DNA from: Aminidesulfovibrio sp040307135
GTDB taxonomy: Bacteria > Desulfobacterota > Desulfovibrionia > Desulfovibrionales > Desulfovibrionaceae
Assembly (NCBI GenBank): GCA_040307135.1
Contig: JAWRKD010000161.1
Span: 1-49,308, forward strand
DNA length: 49,308 bases
Direction of reading: 5' to 3'
Positions 8,061-19,208 of this stretch are shown in pieces. The position numbers and the translations under genes were made by a program. How positions within the stretch are numbered: the first letter of the stretch is position 1; each line of letters starts with the position of its first letter. The notes under the pieces are model-generated. The model was not told the origin of the DNA. It made no database searches and was given only the letters and a program-made list of their open reading frames with translations.

Positions 8061-9230
8061 CTACTGCGCCCGCGCGCAGCACGGAGCCAGGAACTCCAGG
8101 AGCAGGTCCTGCCGCGCCGGGCCCGAGGGCTGGAAGTTCAGGGCCAGGGTGAAGCTGCCGTTGGGCTCGCGGGTCACGCGCACGGCCCTGGCCCGCAGGG
8201 GGTGGCGCGATTCGCGCCCGCCCCGGCGCAGCACGATGTCCACCTCCGTGCCCAGGGGCAGGGCCCCGTCCGCCTCGCAGAGCAGCCCGCCCAGGCTCAT
8301 GTCCCGGGTCTGGCAGGTGCTGACCCCGCCCTGGGCCAGGTGCAGCTCGGCCTCCAGCCGCACCGGCACGCGCGGGTGCTTGCGCGACTCGTCGTGGAAG
8401 GCGAAGACCGTGTTGCGCGTGGCCTTGGCCCGGTACAGGGCCTGGTCCGCGCGGCGCACCAGCCCGGCCGTGGAATAGGCGTCCTCCGGGAAGCTGGCCA
8501 CGCCCGCGCTCACCGTGACCCCGCCGCAGTCGTGGCCGAAGCAGACCACCCGCTTCTCGGCCACGGCCTCGCGCAGCCGCTCGGCCGCCACCAGGGCCTC
8601 CTCCTTGCCGGTCTGGGGCAGGATGAGGATGAACTCCTCGCCGCCGTAGCGCACGCAGAGGTCGATGGCCCGGGCCGTCTCCAGCATGGCCTGGGCCACG
8701 GCCTTGAGGGCCTCGTCCCCGGCCTGGTGGCCGTGGGTGTCGTTGAAGATCTTGAAGTGGTCCAGGTCCAGGAGCACCAGGGAGAAGGGCTCGCCGAAGC
8801 GGCGGTAGCGCTCCAGCTCCCGGGCCAGCTCCAGGTTGAAGTGGCGGCGGTTGGAGAGCCCGGTCAAGTCGTCGCGCAGGGCCATTTCCTCCTGGCGGCG
8901 CAGGAGGTGCACCTCCACGATGACCGGGTTCTTGACCCGCGGCGCGATGTTCACGAAGTAGTCGCAGAGCGCCACGCGCAGGCCCACGTCCCGGCCCAGG
9001 GCCAGGGCCAGCTGCTCGCGGTGGCGGAGCACGGCGCGCCAGTGGTCGCGGGCGGCCTCGGGCGGGAACTCCTGGCGGGTCAGGCAGTAGAGGATCTCGG
9101 CATAGGCCTGGACGCCCAGGGCCTGCTCCAGGCTGCGCAGGGCCTCGGTCTCGGCGGCCGTGCCATGGCCCTGGCCCGCCACGTCGAGGTAGCGTTCGCA
9201 GAGGCTTCTGCGGTCCGCGCTTGTGTCCAT
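8061..9230 (-). CDS. Diguanylate cyclase with C-terminal PilZ domain
   Basis: This 389-residue soluble protein has an all-helical N-terminal region (about 1-115), a GGDEF domain (about 117-280, starting DDLTGLSNRRHF) with active-site GGEEF near 195, and a PilZ domain (about 281-385) with the c-di-GMP-binding RKHPRVPVR and DMSLGG motifs. An inhibitory I-site RAID lies five residues before GGEEF. It should make c-di-GMP from two GTP with product inhibition and also sense it through PilZ. No transmembrane segment is seen. The N-terminal input domain is not recognised. It faces the A/T-rich insert at its 3' end. Confidence 0.9.
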   Translation of the reverse strand: MDTSADRRSLCERYLDVAGQGHGTAAETEALRSLEQALGVQAYAEILYCLTRQEFPPEAARDHWRAVLRHREQLALALGRDVGLRVALCDYFVNIAPRVKNPVIVEVHLLRRQEEMALRDDLTGLSNRRHFNLELARELERYRRFGEPFSLVLLDLDHFKIFNDTHGHQAGDEALKAVAQAMLETARAIDLCVRYGGEEFILILPQTGKEEALVAAERLREAVAEKRVVCFGHDCGGVTVSAGVASFPEDAYSTAGLVRRADQALYRAKATRNTVFAFHDESRKHPRVPVRLEAELHLAQGGVSTCQTRDMSLGGLLCEADGALPLGTEVDIVLRRGGRESRHPLRARAVRVTREPNGSFTLALNFQPSGPARQDLLLEFLAPCCARAQ

Positions 9231-9266
9231 TCGCCCTCCGGGCTGGGGGAATTTTCAGGGTGATCG

Positions 9267-9295
9267 CCTATACGATATTTCAGAACGCGAAGCAA
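9267..9295 (-). promoter_or_regulatory. Candidate promoter of the diguanylate cyclase gene
   Basis: On the minus strand TTGCTT (9290-9295) and TATAGG (9267-9272) are separated by 17 bp, about 37 bp upstream of the start codon. The -10 keeps TATA; the -35 keeps TTG. Confidence 0.4.
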
Positions 9296-9483
9296 GCCGG
9301 AGCGCGCTGTTGCGCAATCCAACCATCCCGAAGGGTTGCGTGGGGCGTCCGAAAATTGCGCGCAGCCATGTCAAGGGGTTGCGCAAAAAACGTACGCCGG
9401 GGCGAGGAGCCCTCTTTTTTCCGGGGCACAATGGAATGCGCCCGGCAACCCTTGATCCGCGCCGCTTTCCTGGCGACCGCCAT

Positions 9484-9511
9484 TTGACAAAAAAAGGGAA
9501 ACCGTCATACT
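9484..9511 (+). promoter_or_regulatory. Candidate sigma70 promoter of glmS
   Basis: A perfect -35 hexamer TTGACA (9484-9489) is followed after 16 bp by CATACT (9506-9511), 58 bp before the glmS start. The rest of the 338-bp gap between the divergent genes (9231-9568) holds two copies of AAGGG(G)TTGCG at about 9331 and 9373, which could be operator half-sites, but nothing else I can support. No glmS ribozyme is apparent. Confidence 0.55.
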
Positions 9512-9568
9512 CGGCCCCATCCCGGGGGTGTCCCGGGCCGAACCGCCAACCAAGGACGACAGCAAACC

Positions 9569-11392
<1,824 letters not shown>

Positions 11393-11417
11393 TCCACCAA
11401 CAGGGCACAAAGTTAGA

Positions 11418-11440
11418 GGGGGCTTAGCCCCCTTTTTTTT
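11418..11440 (+). terminator. Rho-independent terminator after glmS (insert side)
   Basis: The hairpin GGGGGCTTAGCCCCC is followed directly by eight T residues. It lies 25 nt after the glmS stop, inside the insert, so the insert brings its own terminator for the gene it joins. The native-side sequence after the second repeat (13357) also starts GGGGGCTTCGCCCC, so terminator sequence may have been duplicated or convergently kept. Confidence 0.85.
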
Positions 11441-11519
11441 AATTTGCAGCTAGATAGTTTTATAAATATTGTATATTGGTCTTTCAAACGCTAGCCCATA
11501 CCAGCCAACAGAGCAGCTT

Positions 11520-13298
11520 ATGAAAATAATCTCTCGCATCGAAATTAATTATTTCAGATCAATATATACCGCAAACATATCTGATATCAATGATTTAAAT
11601 ATAATTGTTGGCGGGAATGATTCTGGCAAATCCAATATACTAAAAGCGCTCAACTTATTTTTTAACAATAAAACTGAAATTGATTCGCAATATTTATTCG
11701 AAGATGACCTTTCACGCCTTCGAGAAAGCGAAGCCAGAGCAGCAAAAGGTCGAGCTTTTTTATGGATAAAAATAACGTTTAAGAACTTTTTAAACTGGAG
11801 TTCACTCCCAGAGTACTTTACAATTAAGAGAACGTGGAACAGGTATGAAAATAGACCACAAGATGCATTGCCACAAGGTGTAACTGGATCTACGGTTGGC
11901 CGTTTCCTGAACAGATTATCATACCACTACATTCCAGCCATTAGAAGTAAATATATTTACTCATACTATTTAAATGCGCTACATGATTCATTGATTGACG
12001 ATGAGAAAGCAGGGGTAAGAGAATCATCAGAAGTGTTAATGAGTGTCATAAATGCTAGCACAAACGACATGGCCGAGCGGATTAAGGCCGGCCTAAGCAT
12101 TGAAAGTAATATACAAGTTCCAAAGGATTTACGTGAGCTATTTACCGCTCTTGATTTTTCAACGAAATATTCTGGGTACGATATCCCCCTGCAAAAACGA
12201 GGTGACGGGATACAATGTAGGCATATCCCTTTTATCCTCGACTTTATCGCTAGGCACTCAAAAAAATTTCATATCTGGGGATACGAAGAGCCAGAGAATT
12301 CTCTTGAACTCGGAAAAGCATTCGAATTAGCAAACCAATTTAATTCAGATTTTTCAAAAGACAACCAAATATTTATAACAACACATTCGCCTGCATTTTA
12401 TGACTTGAATGGAAAACATGTAAGCAGATGGTTAGTAAGTGCAGTTCCACATGATCCGAAAGATGAAGATAATAGTCCAAAAGTCACAAGCGTTCTTTCA
12501 ATTAATGAAAATAAAATCGCGGATGACCAGCTTGGCCTCGCAGCATTGATATCGGATCGAGCGCGCGAATTGCACGATGCGTTATCAAAAATTAAAAGTA
12601 TCAATGATGGGTTATATGCTGCGATAAAACGTTCGACTACTCCCCAAGTATTAGTTGAAGGCCCTTCTGATTTACAAATTTTTAAGGCAGCACTATCGAA
12701 AATTTATCCAAATTCAAATTTTTGTGAATTAATTCATGCAGAAGGGTGCACAAATATAGCTGCGCTACTGAAATCTCATTATAACATTGAACATGTTCAA
12801 CGCTACCCGATCATTGGAATATTCGATAATGACAACGCCGGACGCAAGCAGTTTGAGATGTTTAAAGCCTCATCGTGGGTACATAACAAAATTTTTAAAA
12901 TTTTAAGCAAAAATATTAATATTTATGGCACAGTGTTACCTTTTCCAAAGGTTATTATCGACACATTAAAAACACACTGCAAAAGACAATTTGATTTATT
13001 ACCACTTCCAATAGAATTCCTTTTCCCACATGCTATTGTGAATTATGCCATTGATAATAAAATACTTATATTAAATGAACGCAGCGGAACTGCGAGAGAT
13101 AACGAGTTTTCACTGCCAATTAATATGACAGAATATGTAGCAAGTAACTTGCCAACAGAATATAAATATTTTGCCTACTCAATCGATGATTCTTGTAAGA
13201 AGCATTACGCGGAATGGGTCTCAAAAAAATCTCGGGATGACTTTATCTATTTCGCTGACCTCCTCAACGACCTCAAACTTCTCTGCACTACGCCATAG
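11520..13298 (+). CDS. OLD-family ATP-dependent endonuclease (ATPase plus TOPRIM)
   Basis: The 592-residue protein has an SMC/ABC-like ATPase domain with Walker A GGNDSGKSN near residue 31, a Walker B-like WGYEEPENSLE near 252 and a switch-region THSPAFYD near 290. A TOPRIM nuclease domain follows, with LVEGPSDLQIF near 377 and the acidic metal motif IGIFDNDNAGRKQF near 431. OLD proteins are phage- and plasmid-associated nucleases; P2 OLD and GajA of Gabija are relatives. No UvrD-like GajB or reverse transcriptase partner is present, so this looks like a solitary class 1 type. The gene is A/T-rich and sits alone between two 47-bp glmS repeats. ATG 11520 is chosen because MKIISRIEINYFRS is the usual N terminus. 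Confidence 0.85.
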   Translation: MKIISRIEINYFRSIYTANISDINDLNIIVGGNDSGKSNILKALNLFFNNKTEIDSQYLFEDDLSRLRESEARAAKGRAFLWIKITFKNFLNWSSLPEYFTIKRTWNRYENRPQDALPQGVTGSTVGRFLNRLSYHYIPAIRSKYIYSYYLNALHDSLIDDEKAGVRESSEVLMSVINASTNDMAERIKAGLSIESNIQVPKDLRELFTALDFSTKYSGYDIPLQKRGDGIQCRHIPFILDFIARHSKKFHIWGYEEPENSLELGKAFELANQFNSDFSKDNQIFITTHSPAFYDLNGKHVSRWLVSAVPHDPKDEDNSPKVTSVLSINENKIADDQLGLAALISDRARELHDALSKIKSINDGLYAAIKRSTTPQVLVEGPSDLQIFKAALSKIYPNSNFCELIHAEGCTNIAALLKSHYNIEHVQRYPIIGIFDNDNAGRKQFEMFKASSWVHNKIFKILSKNINIYGTVLPFPKVIIDTLKTHCKRQFDLLPLPIEFLFPHAIVNYAIDNKILILNERSGTARDNEFSLPINMTEYVASNLPTEYKYFAYSIDDSCKKHYAEWVSKKSRDDFIYFADLLNDLKLLCTTP

Positions 13299-13309
13299 TA
13301 AAGTTAACT

Positions 13310-13356
13310 GACGTGGACCAGCCGCGCAACCTGGCCAAGAGCGTGACCGTGGAATA
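13310..13356 (+). repeat. Right 47-bp direct repeat (orphan glmS 3' end)
   Basis: This is an exact copy of 11345-11391, beginning 11 nt after the OLD gene stop. It ends in what should be the ancestral glmS stop TAG (13354-13356), and the sequence after it returns to host-like G/C-rich DNA with a terminator. It is a gene fragment with no promoter and not a gene. Confidence 0.9.
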
Positions 13357-13385
13357 GGGGGCTTCGCCCCGTTCGCGGAAAGACA

Positions 13386-13422
13386 AAAAGCGCCCTGGGG
13401 GAAACCCCGGGGCGCTTTGTTT
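13386..13422. terminator. Bidirectional terminator (ancestral glmS / ATPase gene)
   Basis: AAAGCGCCCTGGGG and CCCCGGGGCGCTTT form a long stem around a GAAA-type loop, with A residues before and T residues after. It therefore serves both the rightward glmS side and the leftward ATPase gene that ends at 13438. Confidence 0.8.
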
Positions 13423-13437
13423 GCGGCGTTCGCGCGC

Positions 13438-14586
13438 TCAGAGCGGCGCGCGCCGGGCCAGCCAGACCCGGAACACCGGGTCCACCACGCGCCAGGGGCC
13501 GGTTCCGTCCCCGCCCCGCTCGGCCAGGTCCAGGTCCAGGAGCCGCCTGAGCGCCGACTGCACCCCGCCCGCGGTGAGGCCGTGCCGGGCCATGTAGTCC
13601 CCGGCCGTGGGCGCGGCGGTCTGCTCCGCGGCCAGGGCCGTGAGCATGACCTGCTGGCCCCGGCTCAGCCCCGCCAGCTGCGCCTCGAAGGCGTAGCGCT
13701 CGCCCTCCAGCAGGGCGCGGAAGGCCGCATCCAGGTCCTCCTCGCGCACCACGGCCCCGCTCGTCTCAAAGGTCCAGTAGCCCAGGGCCTGGGCATAGTA
13801 GGGATGCCGCTCCACCCGTTCGGCCAGGGCTCCGGCCAGGGCCTGGGGACAGGTCTTGCCGCCCCGGGCGAAGAGGTCCGCCAGGTAGGCCGTCAGGTCC
13901 TCCCTGGGCAGGGCCTGCAAGGGATACATGATCGAGCTTTGCCAGAAGGGCCGGGACTTGTCGTTGAAGATGGACAGGAGCACGCGGCGGCGGCTGCCCA
14001 CAAAAAACACCGACACCCGCCGCTCCTGGAGGAACGAGCGGAAGGCCGCCTCCACCCGGGGCTCGCCCAGGTCCACGATGTCCTGGAACTCGTCCAGGGC
14101 CAGGTGCACGGGCCTGTCCGCCCGGGCCACGAAGCGGCCCAGGTCCTCCAGGGTCTCGGCCAGGAGGTCGAAGCCCTGCCTGCCCCGCTCCACGGCCACG
14201 GAGAACTCCACGCCGTCCGGCTCGCCGAGCTTGAGGGTGGGCCGGAACGAGCGGAACACGCGCGGGATGGCCTTGAGGCCGCGCTCCAGCAGGGGCTCGT
14301 GGCGGGCGAAGCCCTGGTACACGCCCCGGGCCAGCCGCGCGGCCAGGTCGTCCAGGGAGGCCAGCTGGAAGAAGTCCGCGGCAAAGGTGTGGGCGCGCTC
14401 CCCCATGGCCTGCTGCACCCGGCGCACCAGGGAGGTCTTGCCGTAGCGCCGGGGCGAGAAGAGCACCACGCTCGCGCCGTTGAGGGCGTGGCGCTCCAGC
14501 TCGGCCAGCTCGCGCCGCCGGTCGCAGAAGGGGTCGTCCGGGGTCAGGGCCAGTCGCCGGAAGGGATTGCGCGCAGAAGCGGACAG
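13438..14586 (-). CDS. AAA-type ATPase with winged-helix-like C terminus; possible CTG start
   Basis: The product resembles the prokaryotic ATPases that begin NPF...DR..EL and carry Walker A SPRRYGKTSL (about 46-55) and a Walker B-like HLALDEFQDI (about 140-149). A sensor-like VFFVGSRRR and a C-terminal region resembling a winged helix follow (HGLTAGGVQSALRRLLDLDL). The family N terminus (NPFRRLALTPDDPFCDRRRE) is encoded upstream of the first GTG at 14469, but no ATG, GTG or TTG lies between it and the in-frame TAA upstream. A CTG at 14584-14586 has GGAG 7 nt before it and is the best start, giving 382 residues. Substrate and role are unknown; related proteins are often called archaeal-type STAND or MarR-linked ATPases. 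Confidence 0.7.
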   Translation of the reverse strand: MSASARNPFRRLALTPDDPFCDRRRELAELERHALNGASVVLFSPRRYGKTSLVRRVQQAMGERAHTFAADFFQLASLDDLAARLARGVYQGFARHEPLLERGLKAIPRVFRSFRPTLKLGEPDGVEFSVAVERGRQGFDLLAETLEDLGRFVARADRPVHLALDEFQDIVDLGEPRVEAAFRSFLQERRVSVFFVGSRRRVLLSIFNDKSRPFWQSSIMYPLQALPREDLTAYLADLFARGGKTCPQALAGALAERVERHPYYAQALGYWTFETSGAVVREEDLDAAFRALLEGERYAFEAQLAGLSRGQQVMLTALAAEQTAAPTAGDYMARHGLTAGGVQSALRRLLDLDLAERGGDGTGPWRVVDPVFRVWLARRAPL

Positions 14587-14670
14587 GGCGTTACTCCAGT
14601 TTAATTATTGTACTTGAATAATTGTAGTGGATAACAAAGTCAAGGGGGGCTCCGCCCTGCTCACGGCGAC

Positions 14671-14707
14671 AAAAGCGCCCCGGAGTTTCCCCCGGGGCGC
14701 TCGTTTT
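14671..14707. terminator. Terminator of the DUF6941-like gene
   Basis: AGCGCCCCGG (14674-14683) pairs with CCGGGGCGCT (14692-14701), with AAAA before and TTTT after. It can stop the leftward gene ending at 14723 and anything from the left. The 60 bp to its left (14600-14646) are A/T-rich and otherwise empty. Confidence 0.75.
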
Positions 14708-14722
14708 CCGGTGCGCGGGAAA

Positions 14723-15133
14723 TCAGGCCTGCCCGGCCCGCCTGGGCTGCACCTTGAGCACGTAGAGGGGCATCTCCGCGGCCTTGAGCGCCTTGCCGTC
14801 CTGGATCAGGGCCAGGACCACGGCGTGGCGTCCCTCCTCCTCCAGGGCCAGGCCCCCCAGCCGGAAGTTGAGCCGGTGCATGCGCGCCTCGGCCGGCAGC
14901 ACCTCCTGCTTGCCCAGGGCCGTCTTTTTGCCCGAGGGCGTGTGCAGCCGCACCTCCACGCTGAACGGGCCCGCGCCGTCCAGCTCCCAGAGCGTGCCCA
15001 GGCAGACCCCGGCCAGACGCGCGGGCAGCGCGGGCGTGAGCACGTGCTCCAGGGTGCGGATGAAGGACGTGGACCCGGATTCCCGGTCCACGATCATGTC
15101 GTTGGCCAGCACGGCGTACACCAGTCGCGGCAT
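14723..15133 (-). CDS. DUF6941-like hypothetical protein
   Basis: The 136-residue protein begins MPRLVYAVLANDMIVDRESG and has a central run of beta-strand-like segments (RLAGVCLGTLWELDGAGPF, HRLNFRLGGLALEEEGRHAV). This resembles small conserved bacterial proteins typed as DUF6941 that start with a similar VYALLADDV segment; I am only moderately sure of that match. It has no signal peptide or transmembrane helix. The ATG at 15133 follows GGAGGTGGAGC on the minus strand. It is transcribed away from glmU. No function is assigned. Confidence 0.65.
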   Translation of the reverse strand: MPRLVYAVLANDMIVDRESGSTSFIRTLEHVLTPALPARLAGVCLGTLWELDGAGPFSVEVRLHTPSGKKTALGKQEVLPAEARMHRLNFRLGGLALEEEGRHAVVLALIQDGKALKAAEMPLYVLKVQPRRAGQA

Positions 15134-15266
15134 CGCTCCACCTCCAGGTGCGAACCACCTAGCAGGTTTCCGGCCGCCCCGCCACTGCCGCCCAGCGCAT
15201 TGGCAAGGCCGCGGGCTTGGGCTATCCTGCCTCCCGGCCGGAACTCCGGCCCCAAAGGAGACACCC

Positions 15267-16637
15267 ATGACCCGATCGCGCACCGTGGCCCTGGTCCTGG
15301 CCGCAGGCAAGGGCACGCGCATGCACTCGGACCGGCCCAAGGTCCTGCACGAACTCCTGGGCGAGCCCATGCTCGCCTTCGTCTATCAGGCCCTGGACCC
15401 GCTCTGCCCGGGGGCCGTGCTCACGGTCACGGGCTTCGGCGCGGACCAGGTGGCCAAGGCCTTTCCCGGGCGGGCCGCGGACTTCGTGCTCCAGGCCGAG
15501 CAGCTGGGCACGGGCCACGCCCTGCAGACCGCCTGGGAGCGCGTCACGGCCTCGGGCAAGGAGTACTGCCTGGTGGTCAACGGCGACACGCCCCTGGTGC
15601 ACGCCGAGGCCCTGGAGCGCTTCCTGGAGGCGGCCACGGGCGCGGACCTCTCCTTCGCCACCATCACGCCCGGGCACCCCGGCTCCTTCGGCCGCGTGGT
15701 GCGCGACGCCGAGGGCCGCGTGGCCGCCATCGTGGAGGCCAAGGACCTGAACCCGGCCGTGCACGGCGACCCCCGCGAGGTGAACGCGGGCATCTACCTG
15801 CTGCGCGTGGCCGCCGTGGCCCCCTTGCTGGAGAAGCTCACCAACGCCAACAAGAGCGGCGAATACTACATCACCGACCTGGTGGCCCTGGCCAAGGACG
15901 CCGGGCTCGCCGTGCGCGGGGTGGAGTGCGGGGACGACGAGGACCTCATGGGCGTGAACTCGCCCCTGGAGCTGACCGAGGCCGAGGAGCGCCTGCGCGC
16001 CCGCATCGTGCGCATGTGGCTGGCCCGCGGGGTCATGATCCACCGGCCGGAGCTGGCGGTCATCGGCCCGCGCGTGGTTCTTGCGCCGGGCTGCCGCCTG
16101 CACGGTCCCTGCGAGCTGTACGGGGCCACGCGCCTGGCCCGGGGCGCGGCGGTGGAATCCCACTGCGTGCTGCTGGACAGCGAGCTGGCCGAAAACGCCC
16201 GGGTGCGCTCCTTCTGCCACCTGGAGCAGGCCCAGGTGGGCGCGGACTGCGTGGCGGGACCCTACGCCCGTCTGCGGCCCGGGGCCGTGCTCGGGGAGAA
16301 GTCCCGCGTGGGCAACTTCGTGGAGGTGAAGAAGTCCGTGCTGGGCAAGGGCGCCAAGGCCGGCCACCTGACCTACCTGGGCGACGCCGAGATCGGACCC
16401 GGCGTGAACGTGGGCGCGGGCACCATCACCTGCAACTACGACGGGGTGAACAAGTTCAAGACCACCATCAAGGCCGGGGCCTTCATCGGCTCCAACACGG
16501 CCCTGGTGGCCCCGGTGACCGTGGGCGAGAACGCCCTGGTGGGCGCGGGCTCGGTCATCACCAAGGACGTGCCTGACGGCGATCTGGCCGTGGCCCGGGG
16601 CCGCCAGGTGAACCTGCCCAGGAAGAAGCCTTCTTGA
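15267..16637 (+). CDS. glmU: Bifunctional GlcN-1-P acetyltransferase / GlcNAc-1-P uridyltransferase
   Basis: The 456-residue enzyme makes UDP-GlcNAc from glucosamine-1-phosphate, completing the route that starts with GlmS. The N-terminal nucleotidyltransferase domain has LAAGKGTRMHSDRPKVLHEL at about 10-29 and NGDTPL near 107. The C-terminal left-handed beta-helix acetyltransferase has RPGAVLGEKSRVGNFVEVKK near 336, HLTYLGDAEIG near 366 and the GAGTITCNYDG signature near 386. The ATG at 15267 follows AAAGGAG at ideal spacing. A short zapB-like gene begins 32 nt downstream, so the operon probably runs on through zapA. Confidence 0.97.
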   Translation: MTRSRTVALVLAAGKGTRMHSDRPKVLHELLGEPMLAFVYQALDPLCPGAVLTVTGFGADQVAKAFPGRAADFVLQAEQLGTGHALQTAWERVTASGKEYCLVVNGDTPLVHAEALERFLEAATGADLSFATITPGHPGSFGRVVRDAEGRVAAIVEAKDLNPAVHGDPREVNAGIYLLRVAAVAPLLEKLTNANKSGEYYITDLVALAKDAGLAVRGVECGDDEDLMGVNSPLELTEAEERLRARIVRMWLARGVMIHRPELAVIGPRVVLAPGCRLHGPCELYGATRLARGAAVESHCVLLDSELAENARVRSFCHLEQAQVGADCVAGPYARLRPGAVLGEKSRVGNFVEVKKSVLGKGAKAGHLTYLGDAEIGPGVNVGAGTITCNYDGVNKFKTTIKAGAFIGSNTALVAPVTVGENALVGAGSVITKDVPDGDLAVARGRQVNLPRKKPS

Positions 16638-16669
16638 TTTCACCACCTGAAAAGATTAGGACAATAGAC

Positions 16670-16846
16670 ATGGAACTCATCAGCCAGTTGGAGAACCGGT
16701 TCGACGGACTGCTCCAGCGGATCAGGACCCTGGAGCAGGAGAACCAGCAGCTCAGGCTAGATCTGGAGGCGGAAACGGCGGGCAGGCAGGACGTGCAGCA
16801 GCGCGTGGAGGCCCTGCTCAAGAAGATCGAGGCGCAGCTCGGCTAG
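16670..16846 (+). CDS. zapB: ZapB-like cell division coiled-coil protein
   Basis: The 58-residue protein is almost entirely one coiled coil, beginning MELISQLENRFDGLLQRIRT and continuing LEQENQQLRLDLE, which matches the short ZapB type that bridges ZapA at the Z ring. It lies directly before zapA, a common arrangement. The ATG at 16670 is chosen over an in-frame TTG at 16634 that overlaps the glmU stop, because the ZapB N terminus begins with MELISQLE. Confidence 0.8.
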   Translation: MELISQLENRFDGLLQRIRTLEQENQQLRLDLEAETAGRQDVQQRVEALLKKIEAQLG

Positions 16847-16862
16847 ACGCCTGCGGGGAACC

Positions 16863-17123
16863 ATGCCGCGCTACACGCTGGCCCTGCTCGGCCTCGACGT
16901 CACCTTCAAGACCGATGCGGATCAAGGCCGCATCGACGCCGCCCGGGAGCTCATCGAGAACCGTTTTGCGGAACTCGTGCGCAACGGCGGCAATATAAGC
17001 AAGGAAAAGTTGCTCACATTCCTGGCCCTCGGCCTGGCGGACGATTTCCTGGAGTCCGAGGCCCGGCTGAGGAAGCTGGAAGACCGGATCAGCGGCATGC
17101 TGGAGAAAGTCCCGGAAGCCTGA
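16863..17123 (+). CDS. zapA: Cell division protein ZapA
   Basis: The 86-residue protein begins MPRYTLALLGLDVTFKTDAD, the ZapA beta-hairpin that binds FtsZ, followed by ARELIENRFAEL and a C-terminal coiled coil. ZapA crosslinks FtsZ protofilaments at midcell. It follows zapB by 16 nt and precedes the 6S RNA gene, echoing the zapA-ssrS neighbourhood well known in gammaproteobacteria. Confidence 0.88.
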   Translation: MPRYTLALLGLDVTFKTDADQGRIDAARELIENRFAELVRNGGNISKEKLLTFLALGLADDFLESEARLRKLEDRISGMLEKVPEA

Positions 17124-17144
17124 CGTTCCGGGAGAAGGATAACC

Positions 17145-17322
17145 ACCCTGGGGAGTTCGTGATCGTCCGAACGGTTCCTGAGCCAATGAGACAAGAACGG
17201 GAGTCCGCCCTGTCCCGGCCCGTGCGCATGCCCGCCTCGACGCGGGAAGCCTGACGGCCGGGCGGTGGAGCCCAACCTGGGAAACCAGGTTCAGAACCAA
17301 CGACGACACGGCGCCCCGGGGC
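17145..17322 (+). ncRNA. ssrS: 6S RNA (RNA polymerase regulator)
   Basis: The segment between zapA and rny carries the order of landmarks known from 6S RNA: CCTGAGCC at 17177-17184 by the 5' side of the central bubble, GCGCATGC at 17224-17231, GAAGCCT at 17246-17252, and a perfect hairpin AACCTGG-GAAA-CCAGGTT at 17274-17291 followed by CAGAACC and ACGACGACAC. The ends (ACCCTGGGGAG and GCGCCCCGGGG) can close the long stem. 6S RNA binds the housekeeping sigma70 holoenzyme as a promoter mimic. Boundaries are approximate to about 10 nt. The position next to zapA supports the call. Confidence 0.85.
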
Positions 17323-17529
17323 CCAGATACAGGGCCCGGGCATTGCCACATGCCGGACCCGGCGCGGGCCTGAACCCCGCGCTCCCAGGCCTGCCGCCCC
17401 CTCTGGCCCCCCGCTCCAGGTCCCTCTTTTCCTTGCACATCTGCCGGAAGAGTCCGGCACGCATCCCGGCGCGTTTTGGGAATTTCCGGGCCTTCCCGGC
17501 CCGTTCACCCATAGAGCAGGAGTTTGATC
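17323..17529 (+). other. Intergenic leader between 6S RNA and rny
   Basis: This 207-bp stretch has no open reading frame I trust. It contains one perfect small hairpin, TGCCGGA-AGAG-TCCGGCA (17442-17459), which may be a transcript-processing site or attenuator, and the rny ribosome binding site AGGAG at 17518-17522, 7 nt before the ATG. No clear promoter hexamers are seen, so rny may be transcribed from upstream. Confidence 0.5.
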
Positions 17530-19086
<1,557 letters not shown>

Positions 19087-19111
19087 CTCCGTCCCCGCGC
19101 GCTTCCCCCGA

Positions 19112-19148
19112 GGGCTCCGCCGTCTTGCGGCGGGGCCCTTATTTTTTT
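19112..19148 (+). terminator. Rho-independent terminator after rny
   Basis: GGGCTCCGCCG and CGGCGGGGCCC form an 11-bp stem around TCTTG, followed by TTATTTTTTT. It lies 25 nt after the rny stop and separates rny from the histidine kinase gene. Confidence 0.9.
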
Positions 19149-19208
19149 CCCGCCGTCCTTGTTGCCCTCGTCCGGCCATGGTATCCTGCCTGTCCTGGAG
19201 ATCTTCCC

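Noticed and set aside
9231..9568. glmS ribozyme upstream of glmS
   Set aside because: No recognisable ribozyme core is seen and the element is essentially confined to Firmicutes relatives.
11520..13298. Complete Gabija system
   Set aside because: The OLD/GajA-like gene has no UvrD-type GajB partner; the next sequence is the glmS repeat and a terminator.
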